In this document: one piece after another, positions 41,103-49,469 of the stretch | Layout of the letters: each line of letters begins with the position of its first letter | Position numbering within the stretch: position 1 is the stretch's first letter | DNA from: an uncultured Chloroflexota bacterium | Lineage (GTDB): Bacteria; Chloroflexota; Chloroflexia; Thermomicrobiales; UBA6265 | Direction of reading: 5' to 3' | DNA length: 49,469 nt | Assembly: GCA_937870845.1 (NCBI GenBank) | Contig: CALMZR010000408.1 | Span: forward strand, 1-49,469 | The notes under the pieces: model-generated | What the model was told of the DNA's origin: nothing | Seen by the model: the letters and a program-made list of their open reading frames with translations, nothing else | Databases searched by the model: none | Position numbers and translations under genes: made by a program

Positions 41103-41702
41103 ATGCGAGTCATCAACGGAAAAACGACGAGCCATATGGACGCGGCGGAGGTCGCCGCGTGGATGGAAATGCATTCCGGCATCACGATCGATCTGGGGGC
41201 CGGGGATGGGCGCTTCGTGCGGAGCCTGGCGAAGAGCCGGCCCGATCGCGGCGCCATCGCCCTCGACCTCTGCGAGGCGAATCTGCGGGCGGCTTCTCGC
41301 ACGGCGCCGGCGAACGCGCTCTTCGTCGTCGCCGATGCCCTGGCGCTGCCGGATGAGTTGCGGGGGCTGGCGAACCGGGTCACGGTGAACTTTCCCTGGG
41401 GCAGCTTGCTGCGCGGTTTAATTCAAGGCGAACCCGGCTTGCTCGCAGGGCTCGCGGCGCTCGCCAACCGGCAGGCCGTGATCGATGTCGTCCTGAACGG
41501 AGGCGCGCTGGCCGAGACCAACTGGCCGCTGGAAATGGGCGCGGAGCGGGTCGTGGCATCGCTGCGGAGCATCGGCGCGAAGGTCGACTCGCCGTGCCTC
41601 GTCGGCCGGGAGGACCTTCGCGACTACCCGACGACCTGGGCGAAGCGTTTGGCCTTTGGGCGCGACCCGCGGGGCGTGCGGATCGTGGCGCGGCTCGGTT
41701 GA
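41103..41702 (+). CDS. KamB/NpmA-like 16S rRNA (adenine-1408-N1) methyltransferase
   Basis: 199 aa from ATG 41103 with AGGTGG upstream. The SAM loop ITIDLGAGDGRFVRSL holds Asp30, as in NpmA; later parts are ALFVVADALALPDELRGLAN, VTVNFPWGSLLRGL with Trp99, and TTWAKRLAFGRDPRG with Trp179. In NpmA two tryptophans in FPWG and WAKRLAFGR stack on the flipped A1408; both are here in the same motifs. The family adds m1A to A1408 in the ribosomal decoding site, giving aminoglycoside resistance or self-protection. The gene is alone on the plus strand in a minus-strand block. Activity is inferred from motifs. Confidence 0.85.
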   Translation: MRVINGKTTSHMDAAEVAAWMEMHSGITIDLGAGDGRFVRSLAKSRPDRGAIALDLCEANLRAASRTAPANALFVVADALALPDELRGLANRVTVNFPWGSLLRGLIQGEPGLLAGLAALANRQAVIDVVLNGGALAETNWPLEMGAERVVASLRSIGAKVDSPCLVGREDLRDYPTTWAKRLAFGRDPRGVRIVARLG

Positions 41703-41750
41703 CGAGACGGGTTGAGACGCCCGGCTTGGTTCAGTGCGGTATGCCCAAAC

Positions 41751-41843
41751 GTGTCAATCTGAGCCCGAAGGGCGAAGAATCTCGGCGTCTCGGAATAGAC
41801 GCAACCTGCGGCCGAGATGCTTCGCTTCGCTCAGCATGACACG
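41751..41843. repeat. Dispersed palindromic repeat, copy D
   Basis: GTGTCAATCTGAGCCCGAAG, GAAGAATCTCGG, CCGAGATGCTTCGCTTCGC and CTCAGCATGACAC. It lies between the convergent KamB-like and M24-fold genes, where it could serve as a transcript end. Confidence 0.8.
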
Positions 41844-41855
41844 GGGGGCGGAGAA

Positions 41856-43229
41856 TCAAGCCAACGCGCACACCCGATCCGGGGCCAACCAGCCGGGCGG
41901 CAGGTAGGCGTTCGCCAGCGAGAGGGGCAGTGTCTCTGGCCGGAGGGTGAGTCCCAGGTCGTTGCGCATGAGGTCGCGGGTGCGCTCGATCCTGGCCCAG
42001 AGCGCGGGATGGCGCGCCGCGATCTCGTCGCGCAATGCCTCGTCGGCCAGGACGATGGTGTCCTCGCAGTTGAGCGCCGTGCCAGGCGGAAGCGGGGTGG
42101 GAATGATGTCGCATTGCAGGGCCATGCCGGAGGCGAGGGGCGTGTGGTTCCCCGGTTCGATGGGGGAGTGGACCCACTCGTCGTAGGAGATGAGATGGCC
42201 GGGGTTGAGCATGGGGCGGAACGCGGCGCCGGCATCGGCCAGCGCCTTCTCGACCGCGGCGAAGACTTCGCCGCCGGTGACGCCGAGGCCGACCGTGGCG
42301 TACCAGGCGGCCTGGGCCAGGAAGTAGGGCCGGACGTAGTCGGTGAAGAAGGCGTCCGGCACGGTCGATTCGAGCAGGCCGGCGCGGCAGCAGAGGGAGC
42401 CCCAGTAGCCGACGCCGCAGGTGATGCCGTCGCCGGCTTGCACCTCCCGGCCGGTTGCGGAGCGCAGGCCGTTGATGGCTTCGCCCGGCGCGCCGCTGGC
42501 GACGATGGGGTGCATCGAAAGGGGCTCGCCGGCGTAGCGCATGTTGGCGGCGATATCGCGCTCGGTCATTCTTGGCCGCGCGGCCTGGACCACGCGGAAC
42601 ACGGCCTGGCTGGCGCGCAGCGCGGCCCAGGCGAAGGCGGCGATCTGGTCGGCGCTATTCTGCGCCCGAAGACCGTCGCCGGGGTTCATCAGGACCGCGG
42701 TCAGGTCAACAGGCGAAATGCCCGTGACGTGGTCGAGGGCATCCGTCAGCAGCGCCGGCGCCCAGACCGGGAAGTGTGGATCGGAGAAGACTTCGGCCTC
42801 GCTGAGGTATTTCCATCCGACGACGCCGACCTCGTCGCCTCCTGCGACTCCAATGTCGCGCAACACGCGGTCGAGACGCGGCGCCGTCTCGCGCGGCTGA
42901 CCCATCAGGCTGAATCCCTGGAAGAGCCTCACCTCCAGCGGCAACCCGGCCGCGGCGGCGTGAACCACGCCCTCGTTGCCGACCAACAGAACGCGCCGGC
43001 TCTCTGGACCAAGAAGCAGCAGCGCCTCCTCGAAGCGAGGGTCGAAGCCGGTCAGGAAGAGGAGGTTGGCGCTGTGCTCCCGATCGCCGTAGACGGCGAC
43101 CCAGGGCGTGCCGGCGTGGGCGAGGGTTGCGTCGCAGCGGCGCTCGTACTCCGCGGGATCAATGGCGGGCGGATCGGGAGCGGCGGTTTCATCCGGCAGC
43201 GGCACGTGGCGCAGCGCGACCTCGGACAT
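41856..43229 (-). CDS. M24-fold aminopeptidase-like protein with degenerate metal site
   Basis: 457 aa, ATG 43229. An N-terminal creatinase-type domain (AVYGDREHSANLLFLTGFDP) is followed by the pita-bread domain (QAARPRMTERDIAANMRYAG...). Metal ligands of methionine/proline aminopeptidases are mostly changed: the D-x10-D site reads GDGITCGVGYWGSLCCRAGL, without the Asp pair; the His (NPGHLISYDEW) and last Glu (NCEDTIVL) remain, while the middle Glu is Asp (ALQCDIIP). So it may bind metal weakly, or be a pseudo-peptidase. Its gene sits between the KamB-like and the RM genes. Confidence 0.8.
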   Translation of the reverse strand: MSEVALRHVPLPDETAAPDPPAIDPAEYERRCDATLAHAGTPWVAVYGDREHSANLLFLTGFDPRFEEALLLLGPESRRVLLVGNEGVVHAAAAGLPLEVRLFQGFSLMGQPRETAPRLDRVLRDIGVAGGDEVGVVGWKYLSEAEVFSDPHFPVWAPALLTDALDHVTGISPVDLTAVLMNPGDGLRAQNSADQIAAFAWAALRASQAVFRVVQAARPRMTERDIAANMRYAGEPLSMHPIVASGAPGEAINGLRSATGREVQAGDGITCGVGYWGSLCCRAGLLESTVPDAFFTDYVRPYFLAQAAWYATVGLGVTGGEVFAAVEKALADAGAAFRPMLNPGHLISYDEWVHSPIEPGNHTPLASGMALQCDIIPTPLPPGTALNCEDTIVLADEALRDEIAARHPALWARIERTRDLMRNDLGLTLRPETLPLSLANAYLPPGWLAPDRVCALA

Positions 43230-43259
43230 TGTTGCTTCTCCCTGCGTCCGCGAGTCCGT

Positions 43260-44204
43260 TCAGGGTCGCGTCGAGTCGATCCAATTCAGATGGTCACCTA
43301 GCCGATGCGCCCAAAAGAGCGTGAGCCCGCGACGTTGGGCGTCTTCCAGGCTGTGCAGGTGGTAGACGCCGCTGAGCACCGCGGCGGGGACAATCTGGAC
43401 CTCGCCCAAGTCCTTGATCCACCCTTCGGCTTTCGCCGTGGCGTCGTTGTTTAGGCGTTTGATCGAGTTGATGGAGGAGTTCGAGACCTTGCACTCGATC
43501 GGCATGACACGGTGATCCCAGAGACCAACGATCAGGTCCGCCTTTCGCCCTGCCAATGACGCTTCCCGCGAGAACTCGCCGGGCTTGGGCGCCTGGGCGA
43601 GGGTCGGCGCTGATGCATTCGGCATACGAACCAGCGAGAAACCATGCGCCAGCAGAGCTTGCCGAACCGCGGCTTCTTGCGCCGCCTTGCCTTGCGTGCG
43701 CCGCTTAGTTTCAACGCCGCGCATCGCGGCCAACGCGGCCGACGCGAGGATCGCCGCATCGCGTTCCGCCGGATTCGGCTCGCGACCTTCGGAGACCCAG
43801 GGAAACCGCCGCCGGTCCAAGGCGTCGCGGACAATCGAGGAGATGCGGAGTACGAGTTCGGGGTCGCCGCGAAGGCGGGAAGGAGCGAGCGAATCGGTAT
43901 CGACGAGCGTCATCAGGTCATCCGCCGAGATCGGCGGCCCAGCGAGGTAGCGAAACGCGTCCTGCATGTCTCGGTTGCTCAGCAACTCAGCAGCCTGCTC
44001 GGAAAGTTGGCTCAGATCGACGGTGCTTTCAAGCAGATCCTCCATGACGGCGCGTTCTTCGTCGAACAGCTCCCCGTACGTTTCGACGGGCTCTTCGAGG
44101 CGTTGTCGGCGAAACGCGGCGATGGCGGTCAGGCGATCCGCCTGGAGCTGTTCGGTGGTCCAGCGGAGGGGAGAAACAGGCATGCGACGGCGCGATGCCG
44201 TCAC
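43260..44204 (-). CDS. XamI-family type II restriction endonuclease
   Basis: 314 aa from GTG 44204, overlapping the methyltransferase stop (GTGA); ATG 44183 is an alternative. The core is KADLIVGLWDHRVMPIECKV (PD-ExK-type ECK) followed by SNSSINSIKRLNNDATAKAE, and the end GLTLFWAHRLGDHLNWID. This matches the XamI family, which cuts GTCGAC. The window has several GTCGAC sites, so host methylation is needed. Recognition is inferred from family membership. Confidence 0.8.
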   Translation of the reverse strand: MTASRRRMPVSPLRWTTEQLQADRLTAIAAFRRQRLEEPVETYGELFDEERAVMEDLLESTVDLSQLSEQAAELLSNRDMQDAFRYLAGPPISADDLMTLVDTDSLAPSRLRGDPELVLRISSIVRDALDRRRFPWVSEGREPNPAERDAAILASAALAAMRGVETKRRTQGKAAQEAAVRQALLAHGFSLVRMPNASAPTLAQAPKPGEFSREASLAGRKADLIVGLWDHRVMPIECKVSNSSINSIKRLNNDATAKAEGWIKDLGEVQIVPAAVLSGVYHLHSLEDAQRRGLTLFWAHRLGDHLNWIDSTRP

Positions 44205-45847
44205 GCCATTGCCTCGGGGAACGATGCATCGCCAAGCAAAGACGGCGTCGGAACCAGCAGCCGTTCCATCTCGCCGGGCTCGAACTTGGTCAACCCGCCG
44301 GCGTACGTTCGGCCCTCGGCCATCGTCACGCTTCCCGACAAGAACCGAGAAAGCCTCTGCAGTTGCTCCTCGGCGAGATGCACCCGAGGGTAGAGGCCGT
44401 GCGCGATGTTGATATGCCGAGCCTCTGCCAGATTACGGACAAACGTCGGAGGTCGCCGGGCCATATAGGTTGCCAGGATCGGCGCCGGTTCGCGCAGCCC
44501 GACCGACCACCAAGCTTTCCGATTGCGGGCAACGTATCCATCGGCGGCGCCTCGGGTGAGTGCGTACCCAAGAAACGCATGGACCCGATCGAAGGACGCC
44601 TGATCCAGGCCGTCAAGGTCAGGCGGCAAGTCGATGACGCGTCTGAGAAATGAACTGTCACTCAACGTGCCGTTGGCCGTGAACAACTCTCTCGCCTTGG
44701 TCACCGTGGGAAACAAGAAGTGCTCCGGCAAGCCGAATTCGTTTTCGTCGGCGATCCACACTGCATTGGCTCCCGTGACTTGCCCACGATGCACCCGGCA
44801 AAGCTCGCCAAGCTCAACGAATCCTTCGCGCCGTTCTCGGGCTGGCCGTGTCAGCGGGGTCCAGCGATCGGCTGCCTCGAGCCGGTCCCGGCCGACGAAC
44901 CAATCGGTGCGCAGGCTTTCCAGTTCCGAAGGCGTCGCAATTCTGCGCAGCCCGATCTTCTCCGGCGTTGCGCCAACCGCGAACCCGGTGATGACGGCTG
45001 TAGACTGTGTGCCAGGGAATGGATCGGCCGTCGGTTCGATGACGTGAACCTCGGCGGCGCCCAGCTCGCCCAGCAAGAGCTCGCGCACGAGGCGCCCGTA
45101 GTTGACGTCGAGCCACTCCGCGGCGGTGATCAGGACGCCGACGTCGCCGCGCTTGGCGTGCTCGGCCGTGGCCAGGAAGAAATGGACGTGCAGTCCGGCG
45201 AGCTGACTTGCCTTGAGGCCGCGCTGCTTCGCCGTACGGACCAACCACTCTTTCCAGTCTGGCTCGATAAGGTGGTGCCGCACGTAGGGAGGATTGCCGA
45301 GGTAGAGCGTCGGCCCATCAATCTCGGGCATTGAGAGGCGCCGGTAATCGCCGACAACCACGTGCGCGCGGTCTGCCAGACCAGCGGCAGCCAGGTGACC
45401 GCGCGCGAGCACGGCGGCGACCGGATCGAGCTCGCTTGCGATCAGTTCCGCATCAGGAAACTGCCTGCCGGCCGCGGCGAGAAATCGGCCGGACCCAGCC
45501 CCGGGGTCTACGACGCGAACTGGGTTGACGTGCGACGCGGCCCACTCGACCATCGCCTGGACGATCGACTGTGGTGTGTAGGTAGCGCCCTTGGGCCGGC
45601 GCTCGTCGTTAGAGAAGATCTGGCAGAAGGCATCACCGAGCGGGTCGGCGCCGTCGCGAATCGCCTGCCGGAGCTCCGATGTCGAAAATGGAAACGTCCC
45701 CGGAAGCGATCTGACGAGCCGATCTTCCTGGGCGGACCATCCCGCAACGCTCCGGGCGCCCAAAGCAAGCGCGAGCGCCAGCAGTTCAGGAAGTTCCTGG
45801 GGCGCCGTTTGGGCGCCAGGCGCGGTCGTCAGTTCGGCGACGTGCAT
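44201..45847 (-). CDS. N6-adenine DNA methyltransferase of the XamI-like system
   Basis: 548 aa from ATG 45847, preceded by GGGAGGAGTTCT, which beats the longer frame to 45892. SAM motif I is VVDPGAGSGRFLAAAGRQFP (~112-131) and the catalytic motif IV is LYLGNPPYVRHHLIE (~183), with NPPY typical for N6-adenine (gamma/N12-like) enzymes. The C-terminal part (~300-548) is the recognition domain. It protects host DNA from the coupled endonuclease. The gene order M then R, with GTGA coupling, lets methylase be made first. Confidence 0.88.
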   Translation of the reverse strand: MHVAELTTAPGAQTAPQELPELLALALALGARSVAGWSAQEDRLVRSLPGTFPFSTSELRQAIRDGADPLGDAFCQIFSNDERRPKGATYTPQSIVQAMVEWAASHVNPVRVVDPGAGSGRFLAAAGRQFPDAELIASELDPVAAVLARGHLAAAGLADRAHVVVGDYRRLSMPEIDGPTLYLGNPPYVRHHLIEPDWKEWLVRTAKQRGLKASQLAGLHVHFFLATAEHAKRGDVGVLITAAEWLDVNYGRLVRELLLGELGAAEVHVIEPTADPFPGTQSTAVITGFAVGATPEKIGLRRIATPSELESLRTDWFVGRDRLEAADRWTPLTRPARERREGFVELGELCRVHRGQVTGANAVWIADENEFGLPEHFLFPTVTKARELFTANGTLSDSSFLRRVIDLPPDLDGLDQASFDRVHAFLGYALTRGAADGYVARNRKAWWSVGLREPAPILATYMARRPPTFVRNLAEARHINIAHGLYPRVHLAEEQLQRLSRFLSGSVTMAEGRTYAGGLTKFEPGEMERLLVPTPSLLGDASFPEAMA

Positions 45848-46021
45848 AGAACTCCTCCCGAGGAGGCACTGTAGCAGTTCGCCGCTTGTCACAGAAGGGG
45901 GGTGGAGAATTCGGCTTCAGACCGTGGGTTTTTGCCCTGCACGGTGTCAATTCGGCACGCCAAAATGGAGACTCGGTCGGCGGTGAAAAAGTCCGCCAGG
46001 GCCTCCGTGGTTTGTTGCGGT

Positions 46022-47170
46022 TCAGCCCGCGGCCGCGCCGGCCAGTTGCGACCGTTTGGCGGCGACGCCTTCGAGGAGGGCGTCGTAGCTCTTGGCGAAG
46101 GAGGCGATGCCTTCGTCTTCGAGCTGGGCGGTGACGGCGTCGATGTCGATGCCGGCGGCGGCCAGGTCGGCCATCGTCTTGTCGGCCGCAGCCACGTCTT
46201 TGTCGATGGTGCGGGCGACCGTGCCGTGGTCGAGGAAGGCGGCGATGGTGGGGCGCGGCATGGTGTTGACGGTGTGGGGGCCGATCAGCTCGTCGACGTA
46301 CATGGTGTCGGGGTAGGCCGGGTTCTTCACCGAGGTGGAGGCCCACAAGGGGCGCTGCACCGCGGCGCCGGCGGCGGCCAACGGCTCCCAGTCGGCGCCG
46401 GAGAAGATCTCCTCGAACTTCTGGTAGGCGATCTTGGCGTTGGCGATGGCGGCCTTGCCCTTCAGCGATTCGAGCCAGCCTCGCTGCGTCTCGTCGGTTG
46501 TGGCGGCGATTTTTTCGTCGAGGAGCTGGTCGACGAGGGTGTCGACGCGGGAGACGAAGAAGGAGGCGACGGAGGCGACGCGGTCGATCGGCAGCCCCGC
46601 GGCATGGCGGGTGGCGAGGGCGTCGACGTAGGCGCGGGCGACCCGCTCGTAAGAGGCGACGGAGAAGAGGAGGGTGATGTTGATGTTGATCCCCTCTTCC
46701 AGCATCTGGCGGATGACCGGCACGCCCTCGACGGTGCCGGGGATTTTCACCATGAGGTTGGGGCGGTCGACGGCGGTCCAGAGGCGAACCGCTTCTTCCG
46801 TGGCGCCGGCAGCGTCGCGGGCGCTGGCGGGGGAGACCTCGATGGAGACGAAGCCGTCGCCGCCGTTCGATTCCTCGTAGAGGTCGCGGAAGAGGTCGGT
46901 GGTCTGCCGGATGTCGGCCACGGCGACGCGCTCGAAGATGGCGTGGGCGTCGAGGTCCTCCTCCAGCAGGCCGGCGATCTCCTCGTCGTAGGCCGTGCCA
47001 GCGGCGATGGCCTTCTCGAAGATGGTCGGGTTCGAGGTCAGGCCGCGGATGCCGGTCTCCTCGATGGCGGTGCGGATGGCGCCCTGGTTGAGCATGTCGC
47101 GGGAGATGTCGTCCTGCCAGGCGCTCTGGCCTTCCCTGGCGTAGAGCTCTTTGATGCGGTTGTCGGCCAT
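46022..47170 (-). CDS. tal: Transaldolase
   Basis: 382 aa from ATG 47170 with AAGGAG upstream. Moves a dihydroxyacetone unit in the non-oxidative pentose phosphate pathway. TIFEKAIAAGTAYDEEIAGL, IRGLTSNPTIF and PNLMVKIPGTVEGVPVIRQM with the Schiff-base lysine are visible; NINITLLFSVASYERVARAY and ASVASFFVSRVDTLVDQLLD follow. Length fits the longer (actinobacterial/Chloroflexi) transaldolase type. It is just downstream of tkt (28 bp gap). Confidence 0.95.
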   Translation of the reverse strand: MADNRIKELYAREGQSAWQDDISRDMLNQGAIRTAIEETGIRGLTSNPTIFEKAIAAGTAYDEEIAGLLEEDLDAHAIFERVAVADIRQTTDLFRDLYEESNGGDGFVSIEVSPASARDAAGATEEAVRLWTAVDRPNLMVKIPGTVEGVPVIRQMLEEGININITLLFSVASYERVARAYVDALATRHAAGLPIDRVASVASFFVSRVDTLVDQLLDEKIAATTDETQRGWLESLKGKAAIANAKIAYQKFEEIFSGADWEPLAAAGAAVQRPLWASTSVKNPAYPDTMYVDELIGPHTVNTMPRPTIAAFLDHGTVARTIDKDVAAADKTMADLAAAGIDIDAVTAQLEDEGIASFAKSYDALLEGVAAKRSQLAGAAAG

Positions 47171-47198
47171 GTCGGGGTCTCCTTCGCGAAAACGCGAG

Positions 47199-49298
47199 CT
47201 ATTGCGGTCCAATCCTGGCGGCGAGGTCGTCCTTGCCCAGCAGGCGGAGGGCGGTGGCGGCGACGCGCTCCGGGGTGAAGCCGAAGTGGGCCAGCACCTT
47301 GCCGCCCGGGCCCGAGGCGCCGTAGCGGTCGATGCCGACGACGGCGCCGTTGTCGCCGACGAAGCGCTCCCAGCCGATGGTCGTGCCGGCTTCAACGGCG
47401 ACGCGTGGCGTGCCGGCGGGACCCAGCACCCGCTCTCGATACGCCTCGTCCTGGCGGGCGAAGAGCTCCCAGGAGGGCATGCTCACGACGCGGGCGCGCA
47501 CGCCGTGCTCGGCGAGCATCGCCGCAGCGCGGACGGCCAGGTCCACCTCCGAGCCCGTGCCGATGAGCGCCACGTCCAGGTCACCCTCGGCATCGGAGAG
47601 GATGTAGGCGCCGTTGGCGACCGAGCCTCGCGCGCCGGAGCGGTCGAGCACGGGGAGGTCCTGGCGGGAGAAGATCAGCGCGCTGGGGCCGTCGAGGGTC
47701 ATGGCGATCTGCCAGGTCTCGGCGGTCTCGTTGGCGTCGGCGGGGCGGATGGTGACGAGCTTGGGGATGGCGCGCAGGCTGAGGAGCTGCTCGACCGGCT
47801 GGTGGGTGGGGCCGTCCTCGCCGACGGCGATGCTGTCGTGGGTGAAGACGAAGATCGCTTTCAGGTCCGAAAGGGCGGCGAGGCGCATGGGGGGGCGCAT
47901 GTAGTCGGCGAAGACGAGGAAGGTGGCGGTGAAGGGGATGACGCCGCCGTGGGCGGCCATGCCGTTGGCGGCGCTGCCCATGGCGTGCTCGCGGATGCCG
48001 AAGTGGATGTTGCGCCCGGCGTAGCCCCAGCCGCCGCCGGAGAGGCCCTGCCCAGCGCTGGGGTCGACCGTGGCGGCGGGGTTGCCGAAGTCGCCGGCGT
48101 TCTTCATCTGGGTGTTGGTGGAGGGGTTGAGGTCGGCCGAGCCGCCGATGAAGTTGGGGACCTTCGGCGCGAAGGCATTGATGACCTCGCCAGAAGCTTT
48201 CCGGGTTGAGATCGGCTTGGAGCCGGCCTCCCAGCTCGGCAGGCCGCTGTCCCAGCCTTCGGGGAGCTTGCCGTCGAGGGCGAGGGTGAGCGCCTTCGCC
48301 GCGTCAGGATCCGCCTGCTCGTACTCCTTGAACGCAAGCTGCCAGGCGTCTTGCAACTCCGCGCCGCGCCGCCCGGCTTGGCGGAAGTGCGCCATGACCT
48401 CGTCGGAGACGTGGAAGGCCGGCTCCAGCGGGTAGCCGAGCGCCTCCTTCGTCTTGGCCACGCCTTCGGGGCCAAGGGGGGAGCCGTGAACGCCGAAGGT
48501 GTCGGCTTTCGGTGAGCCGAACCCGATCGTGGTCCGGGCGCAGATCAACGAGGGGCGCTCCGTCTCCTCCTGGGCGGCGGCGAGGGCGGCGCGGACCTGG
48601 TTCGTGTCCATGCCGTCGATCTCCTGGACGTGCCAGCCGACGGCGCGGAAGCGGGCCGGGACATCCTCGGAGAAGGAGATGTTGACGGTGCCGGCGAGGG
48701 TGATCTCGTTCTGGTCGTAGAGGTAGATCAGCTTGCCGAGGCCGAGGTGACCGGCCAGGGAGGCGGCTTCGGCGGCGACGCCTTCCATGAGGTCGCCGTC
48801 GGAGACGATGCCGTAGGTGTAGTGGTCGATGACCTCGTGGCCGGGGCGGTTGAAGGTCGCGGCCAGGAATCGCTCGGCAATGGCCATGCCGACGCCGTTG
48901 GCGAAGCCCTGGCCGAGGGGGCCGGTGGTGACTTCGACGCCGGCGGTGTGCAGCCGCTCGGGGTGGCCGGGGGTTTTGGAGTCGAGCTGGCGGAAGTTCA
49001 TCACCTCGTCGAGCGGCAGGTCGAAGCCGGTGATGTGGAGGAGGCTGTAGAGGAGGGCCGAGCCGTGGCCGGCGGAGAGGACGAAGCGGTCTCGATCCGG
49101 CCAATACGGGTCCTGCGGGTTGAACGTCATGAACTCGGTCCAGAGGACGTAGGCCATGGGGGCGGCGCCGAGGGGCAGACCGGGGTGTCCGGAGTTGGCG
49201 GCCTGGACCGCGTCGATGGAGAGGACGCGCAGGGCGTTGATGGCTTCGGTTTCGAGCGCCTGGCGGCGATCGGTGGCGCGGGGGGCGACGGCGGTCAA
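47199..49298 (-). CDS. tkt: Transketolase
   Basis: 699 aa from TTG 49298 with GGAGG five bases upstream. Thiamine-diphosphate enzyme of the non-oxidative branch. N-terminal [40 protein letters not shown] and [20 protein letters not shown] (cofactor binding) are followed by [20 protein letters not shown], the middle domain [40 protein letters not shown] and the C-terminal domain [14 protein letters not shown]. It precedes tal. Its promoter would be upstream of 49298, in the last 170 bp. Confidence 0.95.
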   Translation of the reverse strand: MTAVAPRATDRRQALETEAINALRVLSIDAVQAANSGHPGLPLGAAPMAYVLWTEFMTFNPQDPYWPDRDRFVLSAGHGSALLYSLLHITGFDLPLDEVMNFRQLDSKTPGHPERLHTAGVEVTTGPLGQGFANGVGMAIAERFLAATFNRPGHEVIDHYTYGIVSDGDLMEGVAAEAASLAGHLGLGKLIYLYDQNEITLAGTVNISFSEDVPARFRAVGWHVQEIDGMDTNQVRAALAAAQEETERPSLICARTTIGFGSPKADTFGVHGSPLGPEGVAKTKEALGYPLEPAFHVSDEVMAHFRQAGRRGAELQDAWQLAFKEYEQADPDAAKALTLALDGKLPEGWDSGLPSWEAGSKPISTRKASGEVINAFAPKVPNFIGGSADLNPSTNTQMKNAGDFGNPAATVDPSAGQGLSGGGWGYAGRNIHFGIREHAMGSAANGMAAHGGVIPFTATFLVFADYMRPPMRLAALSDLKAIFVFTHDSIAVGEDGPTHQPVEQLLSLRAIPKLVTIRPADANETAETWQIAMTLDGPSALIFSRQDLPVLDRSGARGSVANGAYILSDAEGDLDVALIGTGSEVDLAVRAAAMLAEHGVRARVVSMPSWELFARQDEAYRERVLGPAGTPRVAVEAGTTIGWERFVGDNGAVVGIDRYGASGPGGKVLAHFGFTPERVAATALRLLGKDDLAARIGPQ

Positions 49299-49450
49299 GC
49301 GAACCTCCTCGGATCAGCGATGGCTGGGCGGCGCTGGATTGGCGCGGCGCATCGGCGCCGGCCAGCGCGCCGACGTTTCGCCAAGTATCCCATGTTCAGA
49401 CGGCGCGATTCCTTTGGGATAGGATGGCCGCGGAAGGAGAGGATTGCAGC

Positions 49451-49469
49451 ATGAAAGTCGGCATCCTGG
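49451..49469 (+). CDS. Start of a further gene cut by the window edge
   Basis: ATG 49451 (MKVGIL) is preceded by GGAAGGAGAGG, a strong ribosome site, and lies divergent to tkt. MKVGIL is common in Rossmann or sugar enzymes, so no identity can be set from six residues. Confidence 0.5.

Noticed and set aside
40586-41383. N-terminal extension of the gnd frame to 41383
   Set aside because: The extension is low-complexity and crosses the divergent KamB-like gene; the family start MSDAKPHVGLIGL fits ATG 40585.

Overview
The window is GC-rich, gene-dense bacterial DNA that reads like a member of the Chloroflexota, most likely near Thermomicrobia/Sphaerobacter. This is an inference from several signs: secreted proteins cleaved just before a Q-E-A-T-P motif, an F420-type luciferase-fold oxidoreductase, an OpcA-dependent pentose phosphate cluster, a tungsten aldehyde oxidoreductase, frequent GTG/TTG starts and GTGA/ATGA stop-start overlaps. 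No rRNA, tRNA or CRISPR array was seen.

Layout. 1-1153: a mosaic left edge, with a phage-like structural gene running in frame into a sugar-ABC-permease-like tail, beside a 5'-truncated modB. 1186-2133: a small protein and a BrnT/BrnA-like toxin-antitoxin pair. 2306-4222: a DEAD-box RNA helicase with an RGG tail. 4733-11077: a long minus-strand run with an LLM oxidoreductase, a DsbA/FrnE-like protein, a second (unclassified) toxin-antitoxin-like pair, a Gfo/Idh/MocA dehydrogenase, ParDE, a solute-binding protein lacking a signal peptide and a CaiB/BaiF CoA-transferase; a MaoC dehydratase is divergent to it. 11926-19372: three exported proteins, namely a trypsin-like protease with an EF-hand-like loop, an HExxH metalloprotease with a polybasic tail, and a 1250-residue fusion of a seemingly dead alkaline-phosphatase-superfamily domain with an intact UshA-type 5'-nucleotidase.

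20002-25800 is a tungsten module: tungstate ABC transporter (tupCBA), ModE-type regulator, tungsten aldehyde:ferredoxin oxidoreductase and a MoaD-like sulfur carrier. Transporter, cofactor part, regulator and enzyme sit together. 25939-28355 holds two membrane metalloproteases (M50/CBS and a YugP-like protein). 28949-34225 is a plus-strand run of a large ATPase-LuxR regulator, an ABM-fold protein, a secreted SnoaL-like protein and a methyltransferase.

34335-49298 is a pentose phosphate supercluster (rpiA, pgl, opcA, zwf, gnd, then tal, tkt) that together would run both the oxidative and non-oxidative branches. It is interrupted between gnd and tal by an accessory block: a KamB/NpmA-like 16S rRNA A1408 methyltransferase, an M24-fold protein with a degenerate metal site, and a XamI-like restriction-modification pair.

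Intergenic DNA carries a dispersed ~90-100 bp palindromic element (four copies) and several arrays of 7-9 bp tandem units. One of these forms a perfect 23-bp inverted repeat just upstream of the tungsten oxidoreductase gene.
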